The position numbers and the translations under genes are program-made. Below, in pieces: positions 1 to 10,319 of a DNA stretch of 59,212 bases. The notes under the pieces are model-generated. The model saw only the letters and a list, made by a program, of their open reading frames with translations, made no database searches and was not told where the DNA came from. Source of the stretch: Enterorhabdus sp. P55 (GTDB lineage Bacteria; Actinomycetota; Coriobacteriia; Coriobacteriales; Eggerthellaceae); the NCBI RefSeq assembly GCF_009911695.1, contig NZ_QWKK01000006.1, positions 1 through 59,212 of the forward strand, written 5' to 3'. How positions within the stretch are numbered: position 1 is the first letter of the stretch; each line of letters opens with the position of its first letter.

Positions 1-55
1 CGCAGCGGGCCCGAGCAGGGTGCGGCCCGGCAGCGACGGCCGCGCGAAGGGAAAG

Positions 56-75
56 GCCCCGGCGCCGAACGGGGC
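56..75 (-). terminator. Possible weak terminator hairpin
   Basis: GCCCCG and CGGGGC form a 6-bp stem with an 8-nt loop just downstream of the minus-strand anti-sigma-like gene. There is no T-tract. The rest of bases 1-119 holds nothing I can identify; it is window edge. Confidence 0.25.
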
Positions 76-119
76 GCGCGGGGCCGCGGGAGGGAATGGC
101 AGATGCCCGGGCGGGCGCG

Positions 120-740
120 CTAGGCGCGCTCGGCGGTGGCGCGGTAGGCGCCCTTCTGGCCGGTCACCTCGAAGGCATAGGTCACGCCGTCCGCCTCGCA
201 GGTGCCCGCGGCGGCGCCCGACGCCGCCAGCTGGTCGGTGACGTCGACGGGGGCGCCGCCGGCCACGCTCACGTGCACGCGGCCGTCAGAGCCCTCAAGC
301 ACGATGGCCTGGATCCCGCCGGCCTCGGCCGAGCCCAGGTCGCTGACCTCGAAGGTGCCCGTGGCGCCCTGGGCGCCCGACCCCGCCGTGGCCGTCGAGT
401 TCGACTGGTAGACGACCTCGCCCTCCGTGGCGCCGTCCGCGTGGGCGCTCACCTTGACGGGCTCCGTGGTGTCCTTGACGGTCACCTCCACCGGATCGCC
501 GTTCACCATGACGATGGCCTTCTCCACCCACGTCTCGCCCGTGGCGGCGTAGCACACGCCGTTGCTCACCGCGAACGTCCCGATAAGCGCGGCCATCGCC
601 ACCGTCGCGTACTTCAGCGCCAGCGTCGGCGCCTTCTTCGTCTTCTCCATGGGAATGCCCTTAACCTTTCCCAGCAGCTCAGCAGGGGCACGTACCTCTT
701 CCATCATGGCTCGGTACCGGCTCTGGTTGCTCGTCGTCAT
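120..740 (-). CDS. Membrane-anchored anti-sigma-like protein
   Basis: A 206-residue protein with a short cytoplasmic N-terminus (about residues 1-45), one hydrophobic segment (about 45-65, ALKYATVAMAALIGTFAVSN) and an extracytoplasmic Ala/Gly/Thr-rich tail. I see no enzyme motif. It lies directly downstream of an ECF sigma factor and overlaps it by 62 nt, the usual position of an anti-sigma factor or cognate membrane sensor; that role is inferred from context. The start at 740 is supported by AAGGAGG six bases upstream of ATG, inside the sigma gene, so the overlap is real and the two are probably translationally coupled. No zinc-binding ZAS motif is visible, so it could instead be an unrelated sigma-regulated membrane protein. 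Confidence 0.7.
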   Translation of the reverse strand: MTTSNQSRYRAMMEEVRAPAELLGKVKGIPMEKTKKAPTLALKYATVAMAALIGTFAVSNGVCYAATGETWVEKAIVMVNGDPVEVTVKDTTEPVKVSAHADGATEGEVVYQSNSTATAGSGAQGATGTFEVSDLGSAEAGGIQAIVLEGSDGRVHVSVAGGAPVDVTDQLAASGAAAGTCEADGVTYAFEVTGQKGAYRATAERA

Positions 741-1218
741 CCCACGCCTCCTTCAGCTGCTGTCTCAACAGTTTCCGTGCCCGAGTGAGTCGGGTGCGCA
801 CCGTGGGCTCCCTGATGCCGAGCACCTCCGCGATCTCGCGCGTGCCGTAGCCCTCGAAGTAGAAGAGGTGCACGACGATGCGGCACTTCTCCGGCAGCGC
901 GGCCAGGGCGTCGTAGAGGCGCTCATGGTCGGGCTCGTCGAAGGCGGGCGGCAGATGCTCGTCGGTGACCTCCTGCAGGCTCACGCGCCGACGCCATGCC
1001 GAGCGCCACAGGCTCTTGCACTCGTTCGCCGTCACGCGGATGAGCCAGTGCTTGAGCCGGTCGCCCCCGGCATCGGCCGGCGGCTTGGCGTAGAGCCTCA
1101 TGAACACCGTCTGGGTGACGTCGTCGGCATCGGCCGCGCTGCGCGTCTGGTTGAGCGCGATGCGGTACACCATGTCGCCATAGGCATCCACGGCGGCGCG
1201 ATACTCCCGGTTGTCCAC
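679..1218 (-). CDS. ECF-type RNA polymerase sigma factor
   Basis: A 179-residue sigma-70 family protein. Region 2 (about residues 8-75) includes YGDMVYRIALNQT and the acidic ADADDVTQTVFMRLY segment typical of ECF sigma region 2.2. Region 4 (about 105-160) contains LPEKCRIVVHLFYFEGYGTR and a helix-turn-helix (REIAEVLGIREPTVRTRLTR). Length and absence of regions 1 and 3 fit the ECF group. It should direct RNA polymerase to a small regulon under control of the overlapping downstream membrane protein. A 20-bp palindrome lies 21 nt upstream of its ATG. The inducing signal cannot be told from the sequence. Confidence 0.93.
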   Translation of the reverse strand: MDNREYRAAVDAYGDMVYRIALNQTRSAADADDVTQTVFMRLYAKPPADAGGDRLKHWLIRVTANECKSLWRSAWRRRVSLQEVTDEHLPPAFDEPDHERLYDALAALPEKCRIVVHLFYFEGYGTREIAEVLGIREPTVRTRLTRARKLLRQQLKEAWDDDEQPEPVPSHDGRGTCPC

Positions 1219-1238
1219 GAACGCTCCCTCATCATCTC

Positions 1239-1258
1239 GGTTGAAAGGCCCTTCAACC
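1239..1258. promoter_or_regulatory. 20-bp palindrome upstream of ECF sigma gene
   Basis: GGTTGAAAGGCCCTTCAACC is a near-perfect palindrome 21-40 nt before the sigma start codon. It could be an operator or a 5' UTR hairpin. An A/T-rich hexamer (TATTAC on the minus strand) lies just upstream, so transcription may begin near or within it. Confidence 0.4.
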
Positions 1259-1584
1259 GTAATACGCCGCAGCGACGCGAAATGTGCGGGCGGAGGTGCG
1301 GTTTTTTCGAAAACGGCGGGCGGAATGGGCCGGGGGGGCCGGGCGAGCGCTGGGGGCGAGGCGGTGAGGGGAGGCGCGGCGCCGGGGGCTGGGACGGCAT
1401 GACTAGCGTGGGCCGTGGCCGGGCGCCGGGGTCAGGGCCTGTCGTCCATCCGAGGAGGCGCCTTGCGAGTCGATAGTTCGGCATCGCGGCAAGGTCGAGC
1501 CGAGGCGACGCGGAACAGACGCCGGGAGCAGACGGGGACGACGAAGGAAGCCCCTCCCCCGTCGACGCGGACAGAACTCGGGAC

Positions 1585-1749
1585 GTTTTCTGGCAAGAGA
1601 TGACGGGGCTGCAACTTTTTTCGGGCGCGAGACGGCGCTCCGCGCCCCTCGTCTCCGCATCGCGCTATCGCGACCTGGGGAAACGCACGCCGAAACGTCG
1701 GCCAGAGGGAGGCCGACGTTGCAAAGTCGTCATCTCTTGCCAGAAACGG
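1585..1749. repeat. Palindromic intergenic element, copy B
   Basis: The 563-base gap between the sigma gene and ispF contains this element and no gene I can support. Arms 1587-1605 and 1728-1746 are perfectly inverted (TTTCTGGCAAGAGATGACG), and pairing resumes at TGCAAC (1610-1615) with GTTGCA (1718-1723). The loop of about 102 nt carries the core GCGACCTGGGGAAACGC (1670-1686) and an internal hairpin (ACGTCGGCC, 1695-1703, with GGCCGACGT, 1711-1719). The core is shared with copies at 28.0, 28.6 and 38.5 kb although the arms differ. It lies downstream of ispF. Confidence 0.8.
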
Positions 1750-1781
1750 GGCCGTTTGCCGCCCGGGCGCGACGGGACGCG

Positions 1782-2324
1782 TTACCGGCGGCACACGAGG
1801 CAGGTGGCGGTGGCGGAGACGCCCTCCTCGCGGCCCTCGAAGCCGAGGCGCTCGGTGGTGGTGGCCTTCACGCCCACGTTTTCTGCCGACAGGCCCATGG
1901 CGGCAGCCAGGTTGGCGCGCATCTGGTCACGGTAGGGCGAGAGCTTGGGCGCCTGGGCGGCGATGACGCTGTCCACGTCGAGGATCTCGAAGCCCTGCTC
2001 GCGCACGAAGGCGGCCACGGCGGCCAGCAGCTTGAGCGAGTCGGCGTCCTTGTAGGCCGGGTCGGTATCGGGGAACAGCTTGCCGATGTCGCCCCCGCGC
2101 ACGGCGCCGAGCAGCGCGTCGGCGATGGCGTGGGCCAGCACGTCGGCGTCTGAGTGGCCGTCGAGCCCGCGCGCGTGCGGGATGTCCACGCCGCCCAGGA
2201 TGAGGCGGCGCCCCTCGGCGAAGGCGTGCACGTCGTAGCCAAGGCCCGTGCGCAGTCCGCGCAGGGCCGCGGGAATCGCCGCGTCGCCAGCCCCCGCGCC
2301 GGCCGCTCCCACGCTACTCGCCAT
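1782..2324 (-). CDS. ispF: 2-C-methyl-D-erythritol 2,4-cyclodiphosphate synthase
   Basis: This enzyme of the MEP isoprenoid pathway converts 4-diphosphocytidyl-methylerythritol 2-phosphate to the cyclic 2,4-diphosphate with loss of CMP. The family signature is intact: GLGYDVHAF near residues 27-35 supplies the metal-binding Asp and His, followed by LDGHSDADVLAHAI, DIGKLFPDTD and the C-terminal VGVKATTTERLGFEGR. At 180 residues it is about 20 longer than usual because of an Ala/Gly-rich N-terminal lead. GAGGGGG lies before the ATG. The start overlaps the end of ispD by 11 nt, so the two genes form a coupled ispD-ispF pair. Confidence 0.96.
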   Translation of the reverse strand: MASSVGAAGAGAGDAAIPAALRGLRTGLGYDVHAFAEGRRLILGGVDIPHARGLDGHSDADVLAHAIADALLGAVRGGDIGKLFPDTDPAYKDADSLKLLAAVAAFVREQGFEILDVDSVIAAQAPKLSPYRDQMRANLAAAMGLSAENVGVKATTTERLGFEGREEGVSATATCLVCRR

Positions 2325-3171
2325 GGCTGACCCCCTCGGCGTCCCTCAGGAACATGGTGCGAACGGCGCTGGCCAAAAGCACGTAGTCCTCCGGCACCGT
2401 GAGCTTGATGTTGTCGCGCTTGCCCTCCACCACGAGCACGCGACCGCCAAGCCGCTCGATGAGCGCCGAGTCGTCGGTGCCCACAAAGCCGTCAGAGAGC
2501 GCGCTCGCGTGGGCGCGGCGGTAGATGCCCGTGCGGAACACCTGGGGCGTCTGGGCGTTCCAGAACACCGAGCGGTCGGGCGTGCCCATGATGACGCCGT
2601 TCTCCACCACCTTGAGGGTGTCGACGGCCGGATGCGCCACCACGGCGCCGTCGCAGTCGAAGTTCCCCTTCACCGTGTTGATGGTATGAAGGATGAGGTC
2701 GGGCGAGATAAGCGGACGGGCGCCGTCGTGCAGCACCACGTACTCGTAGTCGTCGCCCACATACTCCAGGCCCGAGAACGCCGACTCCTGGCGGATGGAG
2801 CCCGCCGGCGCCATGACGACGGGCGTGACGAAGGGGAACGGGTCGATGGCGCGGGAGAGGTACTCGCGCATGCGCTCCTCCGGGCACACGATGACGATGA
2901 GCCCCACGTCACCCACGGCGTCGAAGGCCTCGGCCGACCAGGTGAGGATGGGCTTGCCGGCAATCTCCACCAGCTGCTTGCCGCCTTCTTTGCCGAAGCG
3001 CTCGCCCGTGCCGCCGGCCAGGATGATGGCCGCCGTCTGGGGGTTCTTGTCCACCTTGCCCTGCAGCCCGCAGCTCACCTGGCTGAGCGCGTCGAAGTCG
3101 AGGCCGTCAAGCAGCAGCTCCGGTGCGCGCAGCACCGCCGGCTCGAAGATGGGATCGATGGTCTTGGACAT
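2314..3171 (-). CDS. ispD: 2-C-methyl-D-erythritol 4-phosphate cytidylyltransferase
   Basis: IspD joins CTP and methylerythritol 4-phosphate in the MEP pathway. After about 40 poorly conserved residues the nucleotidyltransferase fold starts with AAIILAGGTGERFGKEGGKQ, the CTP-binding loop, followed by VVLHDGARPLISPDLI and TPDRSVFWNAQTPQVFR. I chose the ATG at 3171 (MSKTIDP, 285 residues) because AGGGGG precedes it at good spacing; an upstream in-frame ATG at 3267 lacks support. It is the first gene of the ispD-ispF pair. Confidence 0.95.
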   Translation of the reverse strand: MSKTIDPIFEPAVLRAPELLLDGLDFDALSQVSCGLQGKVDKNPQTAAIILAGGTGERFGKEGGKQLVEIAGKPILTWSAEAFDAVGDVGLIVIVCPEERMREYLSRAIDPFPFVTPVVMAPAGSIRQESAFSGLEYVGDDYEYVVLHDGARPLISPDLILHTINTVKGNFDCDGAVVAHPAVDTLKVVENGVIMGTPDRSVFWNAQTPQVFRTGIYRRAHASALSDGFVGTDDSALIERLGGRVLVVEGKRDNIKLTVPEDYVLLASAVRTMFLRDAEGVSHGE

Positions 3172-3299
3172 TGGGCTACCCCCTGGTGGTTTGTCGGTCG
3201 CGTCTAGTATAGAGCAGGACGGCGGCCCGCGCCCGAGCTCGCTCCCCCATCCCGTATAATGCGACAAAGGCCGACGAACCGGGAAGGCGGTGGCAAGCG

Positions 3300-4502
3300 A
3301 TGGCGGTGGCTCGCTACGTGCTCATGAACAAGAACACGCCCGTGCTGGCCTTCGAGTACGACCTGGACGAGCACAAGGCCGTGCGCGTCACGCGCACGGA
3401 GAACCTCGACGCCGCGCCGGTGGGCCTGGCCGACCGCCACGGCGAAATCTCCAAGCACCAGGTGAACTACTGGTGGCACCATCGCGCCATCCCCGCCTCG
3501 CGCGCCCACGTCAAGCGCCTGCTCGAGAACCTGCGGATCGACAGCACGCTCGTGCTGGCCGAGCGGAGCTTCGGGCTGTCGCTCTCGGACCGCTACTGGC
3601 TCAACGACGAGGACGACCCCAAGACCTGGGACGCCGTCAACTTCTTCGACAACGACTTCACCGATGACCTGGGGTTCCTCACCCTGGGGCAGGACTCCCA
3701 GGGGTCGTCGCCCGACGCACCCGACTACGCGCGGGTGAGCCTCTCGTCGCCCAACAGCACGCTCGGCGGCGACCTGCTCAAGAAGTGGAAGATCATCGAC
3801 GGGCAGCGCGTCCTGCTGAAATCCGGCATCGGCGCCTTCAACCAAGAGCCCTACAACGAGGTGATCGCCACCGAGCTGCACCGCCGCCTCATGGAGCCGG
3901 GCGAGTTCACCCCCTACTGGCTGTTCGAGGACGGCCGCCGCGTGTACTCCGCCTGCGGCAACCTCCTGGGCGACGACGAGGAGCTCGTGGCCGGCTGGGA
4001 CGTCGTCCGCAACGTGAAGCAGCCCAACAACCTGTCCGACCTCCAGTTCTACGTGCGCCGCTGCGCCGACTTCGGCCTAGACGCCGACGAAGTGATGACC
4101 CAGCTGGCCAAGATGTTCGCCTGCGATTTCGTGCTGGCCAACCGCGACAGGCACTACCGCAACTTCGGCGTCATTCGCAACGTGGAGACGCTCGAGGTCA
4201 CGGGCCTGGCCCCGGTGTTCGACACCGGATCGTGCCTCTGGTCGGACGCGGAGCTGCTGGAGGTGCCGGGCGACTTCCTGTACCGCGCCAAGCCGTTCAA
4301 GCGCGACGGCATGAAGCCCGCCGAGCAGGTAGCGCTGTTCGAGGGCTACTTCGGCTGGCTCGACGCGGCGGCCCTCGACGGGTTCCCCGAGGCCGTGGCC
4401 GCCATCCTGGGGAAGAGCCCCAACATTCCCGAGCGGCGCATCGGCATCATCGTCGACCAGGTGAAGCGCAAGATCGAGGTGCTCGACCGCATCGCCTGCT
4501 AG
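3300..4502 (+). CDS. HipA-like kinase domain protein
   Basis: A 400-residue protein whose C-terminal half matches the HipA-type Ser/Thr kinase fold. NRDRHYRNFGV (about residues 281-291) is the catalytic loop and APVFDTGSCL (about 304-313) the metal-binding segment; VLLKSGIGAFNQEPYNEV may be the nucleotide-binding region. The N-terminal third has an unassigned domain with WDAVNFFDNDFTDDLGFLTLG, seen in a subset of HipA-like proteins. HipA of E. coli is the toxin of a persistence module with the antitoxin HipB; no HipB-like helix-turn-helix gene adjoins this one. Its target is unknown. It is transcribed alone between ispD and clpC, converging on clpC through a shared terminator. Confidence 0.8.
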   Translation: MAVARYVLMNKNTPVLAFEYDLDEHKAVRVTRTENLDAAPVGLADRHGEISKHQVNYWWHHRAIPASRAHVKRLLENLRIDSTLVLAERSFGLSLSDRYWLNDEDDPKTWDAVNFFDNDFTDDLGFLTLGQDSQGSSPDAPDYARVSLSSPNSTLGGDLLKKWKIIDGQRVLLKSGIGAFNQEPYNEVIATELHRRLMEPGEFTPYWLFEDGRRVYSACGNLLGDDEELVAGWDVVRNVKQPNNLSDLQFYVRRCADFGLDADEVMTQLAKMFACDFVLANRDRHYRNFGVIRNVETLEVTGLAPVFDTGSCLWSDAELLEVPGDFLYRAKPFKRDGMKPAEQVALFEGYFGWLDAAALDGFPEAVAAILGKSPNIPERRIGIIVDQVKRKIEVLDRIAC

Positions 4503-4529
4503 GCCCAGCGCGGCCCAAGCACGCAAGAA

Positions 4530-4557
4530 GGGCCCCGGGGGCGTGTCCCCGGGGCCC
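4530..4557. terminator. Bidirectional terminator between hipA-like gene and clpC
   Basis: GGGCCCCGGGG and CCCCGGGGCCC make an 11-bp perfect stem with loop GCGTGT, centred between the convergent 3' ends. T-tracts are weak. Confidence 0.75.
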
Positions 4558-4586
4558 TCGGCATTCCAGGCGGACGGGCGCGTCGG

Positions 4587-7157
<2,571 letters not shown>

Positions 7158-7210
7158 GCTCGCCTCGTTTCTCGCGGAGCTTCAAGCTCTCTCTGTTGCT
7201 CGGAATCATC

Positions 7211-7237
7211 CTAGCATTCCTGTCAAACAAGTGCTAA
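7211..7237 (-). promoter_or_regulatory. CIRCE-like inverted repeat upstream of clpC
   Basis: On the clpC strand TTAGCACTT, nine bases, then GAATGCTAG closely matches the HrcA operator consensus TTAGCACTC-N9-GAGTGCTAA, with the correct 9-bp spacer. It sits 54-80 nt before the clpC start. HrcA control is inferred. The rest of the 356-base gap to the next gene (7158-7513) holds divergent promoter DNA, including a small palindrome CTACAGTAG at 7435-7443 before the permease, and no gene. Confidence 0.5.
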
Positions 7238-7513
7238 GACGCCAGCTCGCCGAGGGCGCCCCCCACACATATTATGCGTACATGGGAGATGGGCGATCCG
7301 CAGGGCGAGGAAAGACGACTGCCCGCTCGAGCCCCCGCCTCAAATGGCAGAGCGCAGCGAAGCATTCCGCCTTGCAGCCTCCTCCACCCCTATCGTCCCA
7401 GGATCCCCAATCGGCCGCCTCCTCCTTTACTTTACTACAGTAGAGCGCTATAGTTTCTGGGCATGTTCCGTCACCGCGAGCCTCCTACTCCGCGGTTTCA
7501 GAGAGGAGCCGCC

Positions 7514-9028
7514 ATGAGCGCACCTTACGATGACAACGACCCCTCCGCCTCCGCGCCGTCGCTGCGCCGGCAGTTCGGCCTGCGCGAGGCCATCACCATC
7601 ACCGTGGGCACCGTCATCGGCGTGGGCCTGTTCACCACGGGCGGCAACATCGTGGGACTCATGGGCCCAGCGGTCATCATCGCCACGCTGGTGGCCATGC
7701 TCGTGTCCATCTACCCGGCGCTGCTCTACGCCGAGATGGGAGCGGCGCTCCCCTACGCCGGGGGCACCTACCAGTACGCGGGCCTCGGGCTCGGACGTCC
7801 CCTGGGGATGCTCGCCGGCTGGAACTTCATCATCTCGCTCGTGGCCGTCACCGGCGGCGAGTCGCTCGCCTTCGCCTACTACTTCAAGACCATCTTCCTG
7901 GCCGTGGGCGTGGAGCTGCCCGTGCCCGACGTGGTGCTCGCCTGCGCGGCGCTCCTGCTGTTCATCGTCACCAACGTGCGCGGCGTGCAGATCACCGGCC
8001 GTCTGCAGAACGGGTTCATGTTCTTCTTCTGGGGCGTGGCCGTCATCTGGTTCCTCACGATGATCCCCGAGGTGAGCCTGCCCACCTTCGTGACGACGCC
8101 GGACTTCCTGGGCTCCCTGGACGCCTTCGGGTTCATCGCCGCCGTGGCCATGATCTGGTGGTGCTTCGCCGGCTTCGAGACCTGCTGCGGCATGGGCGAG
8201 GAGATCCGCTACCCCTCCGTCAACATCCCGCGGGCGCTGAAGCTCGCGCCCTTCATCATCTTCGCCGTGAACGGGGCCTTCCAGTGGTTCCTCGTGGGCA
8301 TCACGCCGGTGGACGCCATCCCCGGCCTGGCCGACGCGGCCGCCCCCTACGCCGAGGCCATGGTGTCGGCCGGCATCCTGGGGCTGCCGCTTCTGCTGCT
8401 GGCCCTCGGCGTGGCCTTCGGCGGCGACTTCTCCACGCTCAACGCGTCGATCGCCGTGCCGCCGCGCTATTTGTTCACCATGGCCCGCGACGGCGCCATG
8501 CCCCGCGTGTTCGCGAAGGTGCACCCGCGCTTCCGCACGCCGTACGTGGCCATCATCGCGCTCGGGGCGCTGTCCATCCTGCTCGTGGCCACCTCCACGC
8601 TGGACTTCATCGCGTCGCTGTCGCTGTTCGCCGACTTGTTCTACTACATCATCGGCATCGCGGCGGCCCTGGGGCTGCGTCGACGCATGCCCGATCTGGC
8701 GCGTCCCTTCCGCGTACCGGGCGTAGCCGTGGGCGTGCCGGTGTCCATCGTCATCTACGCCGTCATGATGAGCCAGCTGGGCACCGAGCCCTTGGTAGTG
8801 GGCGCCCTGTGGTGCGTGATCGGGCTCGTGGTGTTCTTCGCCTGCCAGAGCCGCTACGGCAAGCCCGAGCCGGTGTCGGTGGCCGAGGCGCTGCCCGGCG
8901 CCGCCGACGTGCCCGACGCGCAGGAAGCCGCGAAGATGGATCGCGAGTACCGCCTGTGGAAGATCGTGGTGGCCGCCTGCTGCGTCGTGGTGGCCCTGCT
9001 CTACCTGGTGCCGATGCTGGTGGGATAG
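7514..9028 (+). CDS. APC-superfamily amino-acid permease
   Basis: A 504-residue integral membrane protein with about 12-13 hydrophobic segments. The first, after a short hydrophilic N-terminus, is ITITVGTVIGVGLFTTGG, the APC-family TM1 substrate-binding signature (G-x-G-I/L-F). A cytoplasmic DGAMPR..FAKVHPRFRTPY segment (about residues 330-355) is also typical. Such proteins import or exchange amino acids or amines; the substrate cannot be told. I chose ATG 7514 because GAGGAG precedes it, rather than an ATG 51 nt upstream. A short hairpin follows the stop. The downstream neighbour is a convergent pseudogene. Confidence 0.88.
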   Translation: MSAPYDDNDPSASAPSLRRQFGLREAITITVGTVIGVGLFTTGGNIVGLMGPAVIIATLVAMLVSIYPALLYAEMGAALPYAGGTYQYAGLGLGRPLGMLAGWNFIISLVAVTGGESLAFAYYFKTIFLAVGVELPVPDVVLACAALLLFIVTNVRGVQITGRLQNGFMFFFWGVAVIWFLTMIPEVSLPTFVTTPDFLGSLDAFGFIAAVAMIWWCFAGFETCCGMGEEIRYPSVNIPRALKLAPFIIFAVNGAFQWFLVGITPVDAIPGLADAAAPYAEAMVSAGILGLPLLLLALGVAFGGDFSTLNASIAVPPRYLFTMARDGAMPRVFAKVHPRFRTPYVAIIALGALSILLVATSTLDFIASLSLFADLFYYIIGIAAALGLRRRMPDLARPFRVPGVAVGVPVSIVIYAVMMSQLGTEPLVVGALWCVIGLVVFFACQSRYGKPEPVSVAEALPGAADVPDAQEAAKMDREYRLWKIVVAACCVVVALLYLVPMLVG

Positions 9029-9048
9029 GACGCGAGCGGGCGCCCTCG

Positions 9049-9315
9049 CTACAGCAAGCCGGCGGGGATCACCAGTGTGTCGCCGTCGAGGGCGCTGACC
9101 CTCTCGGCCGCGCAGACGATAGCGCCCGTCCCCCGGGGAACCGATGCGCGGTCAAGGACCCCGAAGCTTTTTGTCATCGAACGGCTGGGCGACGCCGTCT
9201 TCTTGGGCGAGCAGGGTCGTTTTCCCACCTGACGAGGGCCGGTCACCAGCAGCACCGCGTACTCGCTCGCAGTTTGCTCAACCAACGACTCGATAGCGCG
9301 CGGAATATAGCTCAT
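9049..9315 (-). pseudogene. Remnant of AAA_14/DUF4143 ATPase
   Basis: The reading frame starts like an AAA_14 ATPase (MSYIPRAIESLVEQ, then LLVTGPRQVGK, the Walker A loop) and ends like one (GAIVCAAERVSALDGDTLVI), but is only 88 residues against about 400 normally. At the P-loop the run GGGAAAACG seems one base short: the +1 frame continues the expected sequence (K-TTLLAQEDG, then FDDKKLR) before a stop. The middle of the gene, about 1 kb, is missing. So a 1-nt frameshift plus a large internal deletion are both visible. A full-length relative lies at 22.3 kb, but the P-loops differ (GPRQVGK versus SGMRRSGKS), so this is not a recent copy. Confidence 0.75.
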
Positions 9316-9357
9316 GACCTTGCCCGAAAGGTAATGAGACCATCAGGGGAGCCGGCG

Positions 9358-10269
9358 CTATGAGATGGGCACCGAAGGGTGCCACTTGAGGAAGCGGGCC
9401 TCATCCTGAAGCCAGCGGACAAAATGGGTGATCTGATCCTTCTTCGGGCTATCGAGCGGGTAGACCGCGCAGTCGCGCACGTTCTCCGCTTCCCCGGCGA
9501 ACGGGATCTTGAAGCATCCGCCGATCGCCGTTCTCTCGGGAGGGCCGTCGAAGTCGGTCATGCCCACCCCCTTGGTCTTCTTGATGGCCGCAAGCGCCAT
9601 GGCCGAGTTGTCGACGTAGCTTACCTTGGGGCCGCGCCCCTCGGCGGCAAGCGCGTCGAAGAACGCCTTGTAGCGCTGCCGCGAGCCATTGGGGACGATG
9701 AGGGTCCGGCCGCGGACGTCCTCGATGCCGAGTGCATCGCGTGCCGCCAGCGGATCGTCCCCGCTCACGATGAGACCCAGTTTGGCCGAGCGCAGGGGCA
9801 CGGCGGCGCAGCCGTCGAAGGAGCTGGAGAGCGAGCGCAGGATGAGCAGGTCGCGCCTGCCGTTGAGCAGCATCTCCTTCATGGACTCGAAGGGATCTTG
9901 AGCCACGCGGACGAAGCAGCCGCCCTCCGCCGAGGCGTATTCGATGAGCGAGTCGAAGGGATCCGTCATCGAGCCGATCACGAAGGAGTCAAGCCCCAAG
10001 ACCAGCTCATCACGGCCGTCGGCCTCCTCGTTGTAGAGGTCGTCGACGAGACTGATGACCCGCTGCGCCCGGCGCGCGAACCGCTCGCCCTCCGCCGTGA
10101 GCCGCATCTGGTTGTGCTTGCGCTCGAAGAGCTGGACGCCCATCTCGGACTCAAGGCTCCTCACCGAGTTGCTGACGGCCTGCCGCGACGTGCCCGTCGC
10201 CTCCGCGGCCTTCGCGAAGCTCGCCCCCTCGCACGAGGCGAGAAAGAAGCGCAGCTGGTTGATCTCCAC
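9358..10269 (-). CDS. LysR-family transcriptional regulator (LysR-1)
   Basis: A 303-residue LysR regulator with an N-terminal winged helix-turn-helix (INQLRFFLASCEGASFAKAA, then SRQAVSNSVRSLESEMG) and a periplasmic-binding-like effector domain (about residues 90-300). GTG at 10269 is the best start: it places the conserved EINQLRFFL at the N-terminus and follows AGGAAGGGG. It ends the minus-strand molybdoenzyme array, behind the FKBP and SLC13-type transporter genes, which it may control. The effector is unknown. Confidence 0.9.
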   Translation of the reverse strand: MEINQLRFFLASCEGASFAKAAEATGTSRQAVSNSVRSLESEMGVQLFERKHNQMRLTAEGERFARRAQRVISLVDDLYNEEADGRDELVLGLDSFVIGSMTDPFDSLIEYASAEGGCFVRVAQDPFESMKEMLLNGRRDLLILRSLSSSFDGCAAVPLRSAKLGLIVSGDDPLAARDALGIEDVRGRTLIVPNGSRQRYKAFFDALAAEGRGPKVSYVDNSAMALAAIKKTKGVGMTDFDGPPERTAIGGCFKIPFAGEAENVRDCAVYPLDSPKKDQITHFVRWLQDEARFLKWHPSVPIS

Positions 10270-10319
10270 GGGAACACCCCTTCCTGCCCTCAGCCGGCGC
10301 ACCTGCGGGAAGCACCGCA

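Noticed and set aside
1098-1484. 128-residue minus-strand ORF upstream of the sigma gene
   Set aside because: Pro/Arg-rich, overlaps the sigma gene in another frame and has no ribosome-binding site; the region carries a palindrome and element B instead.
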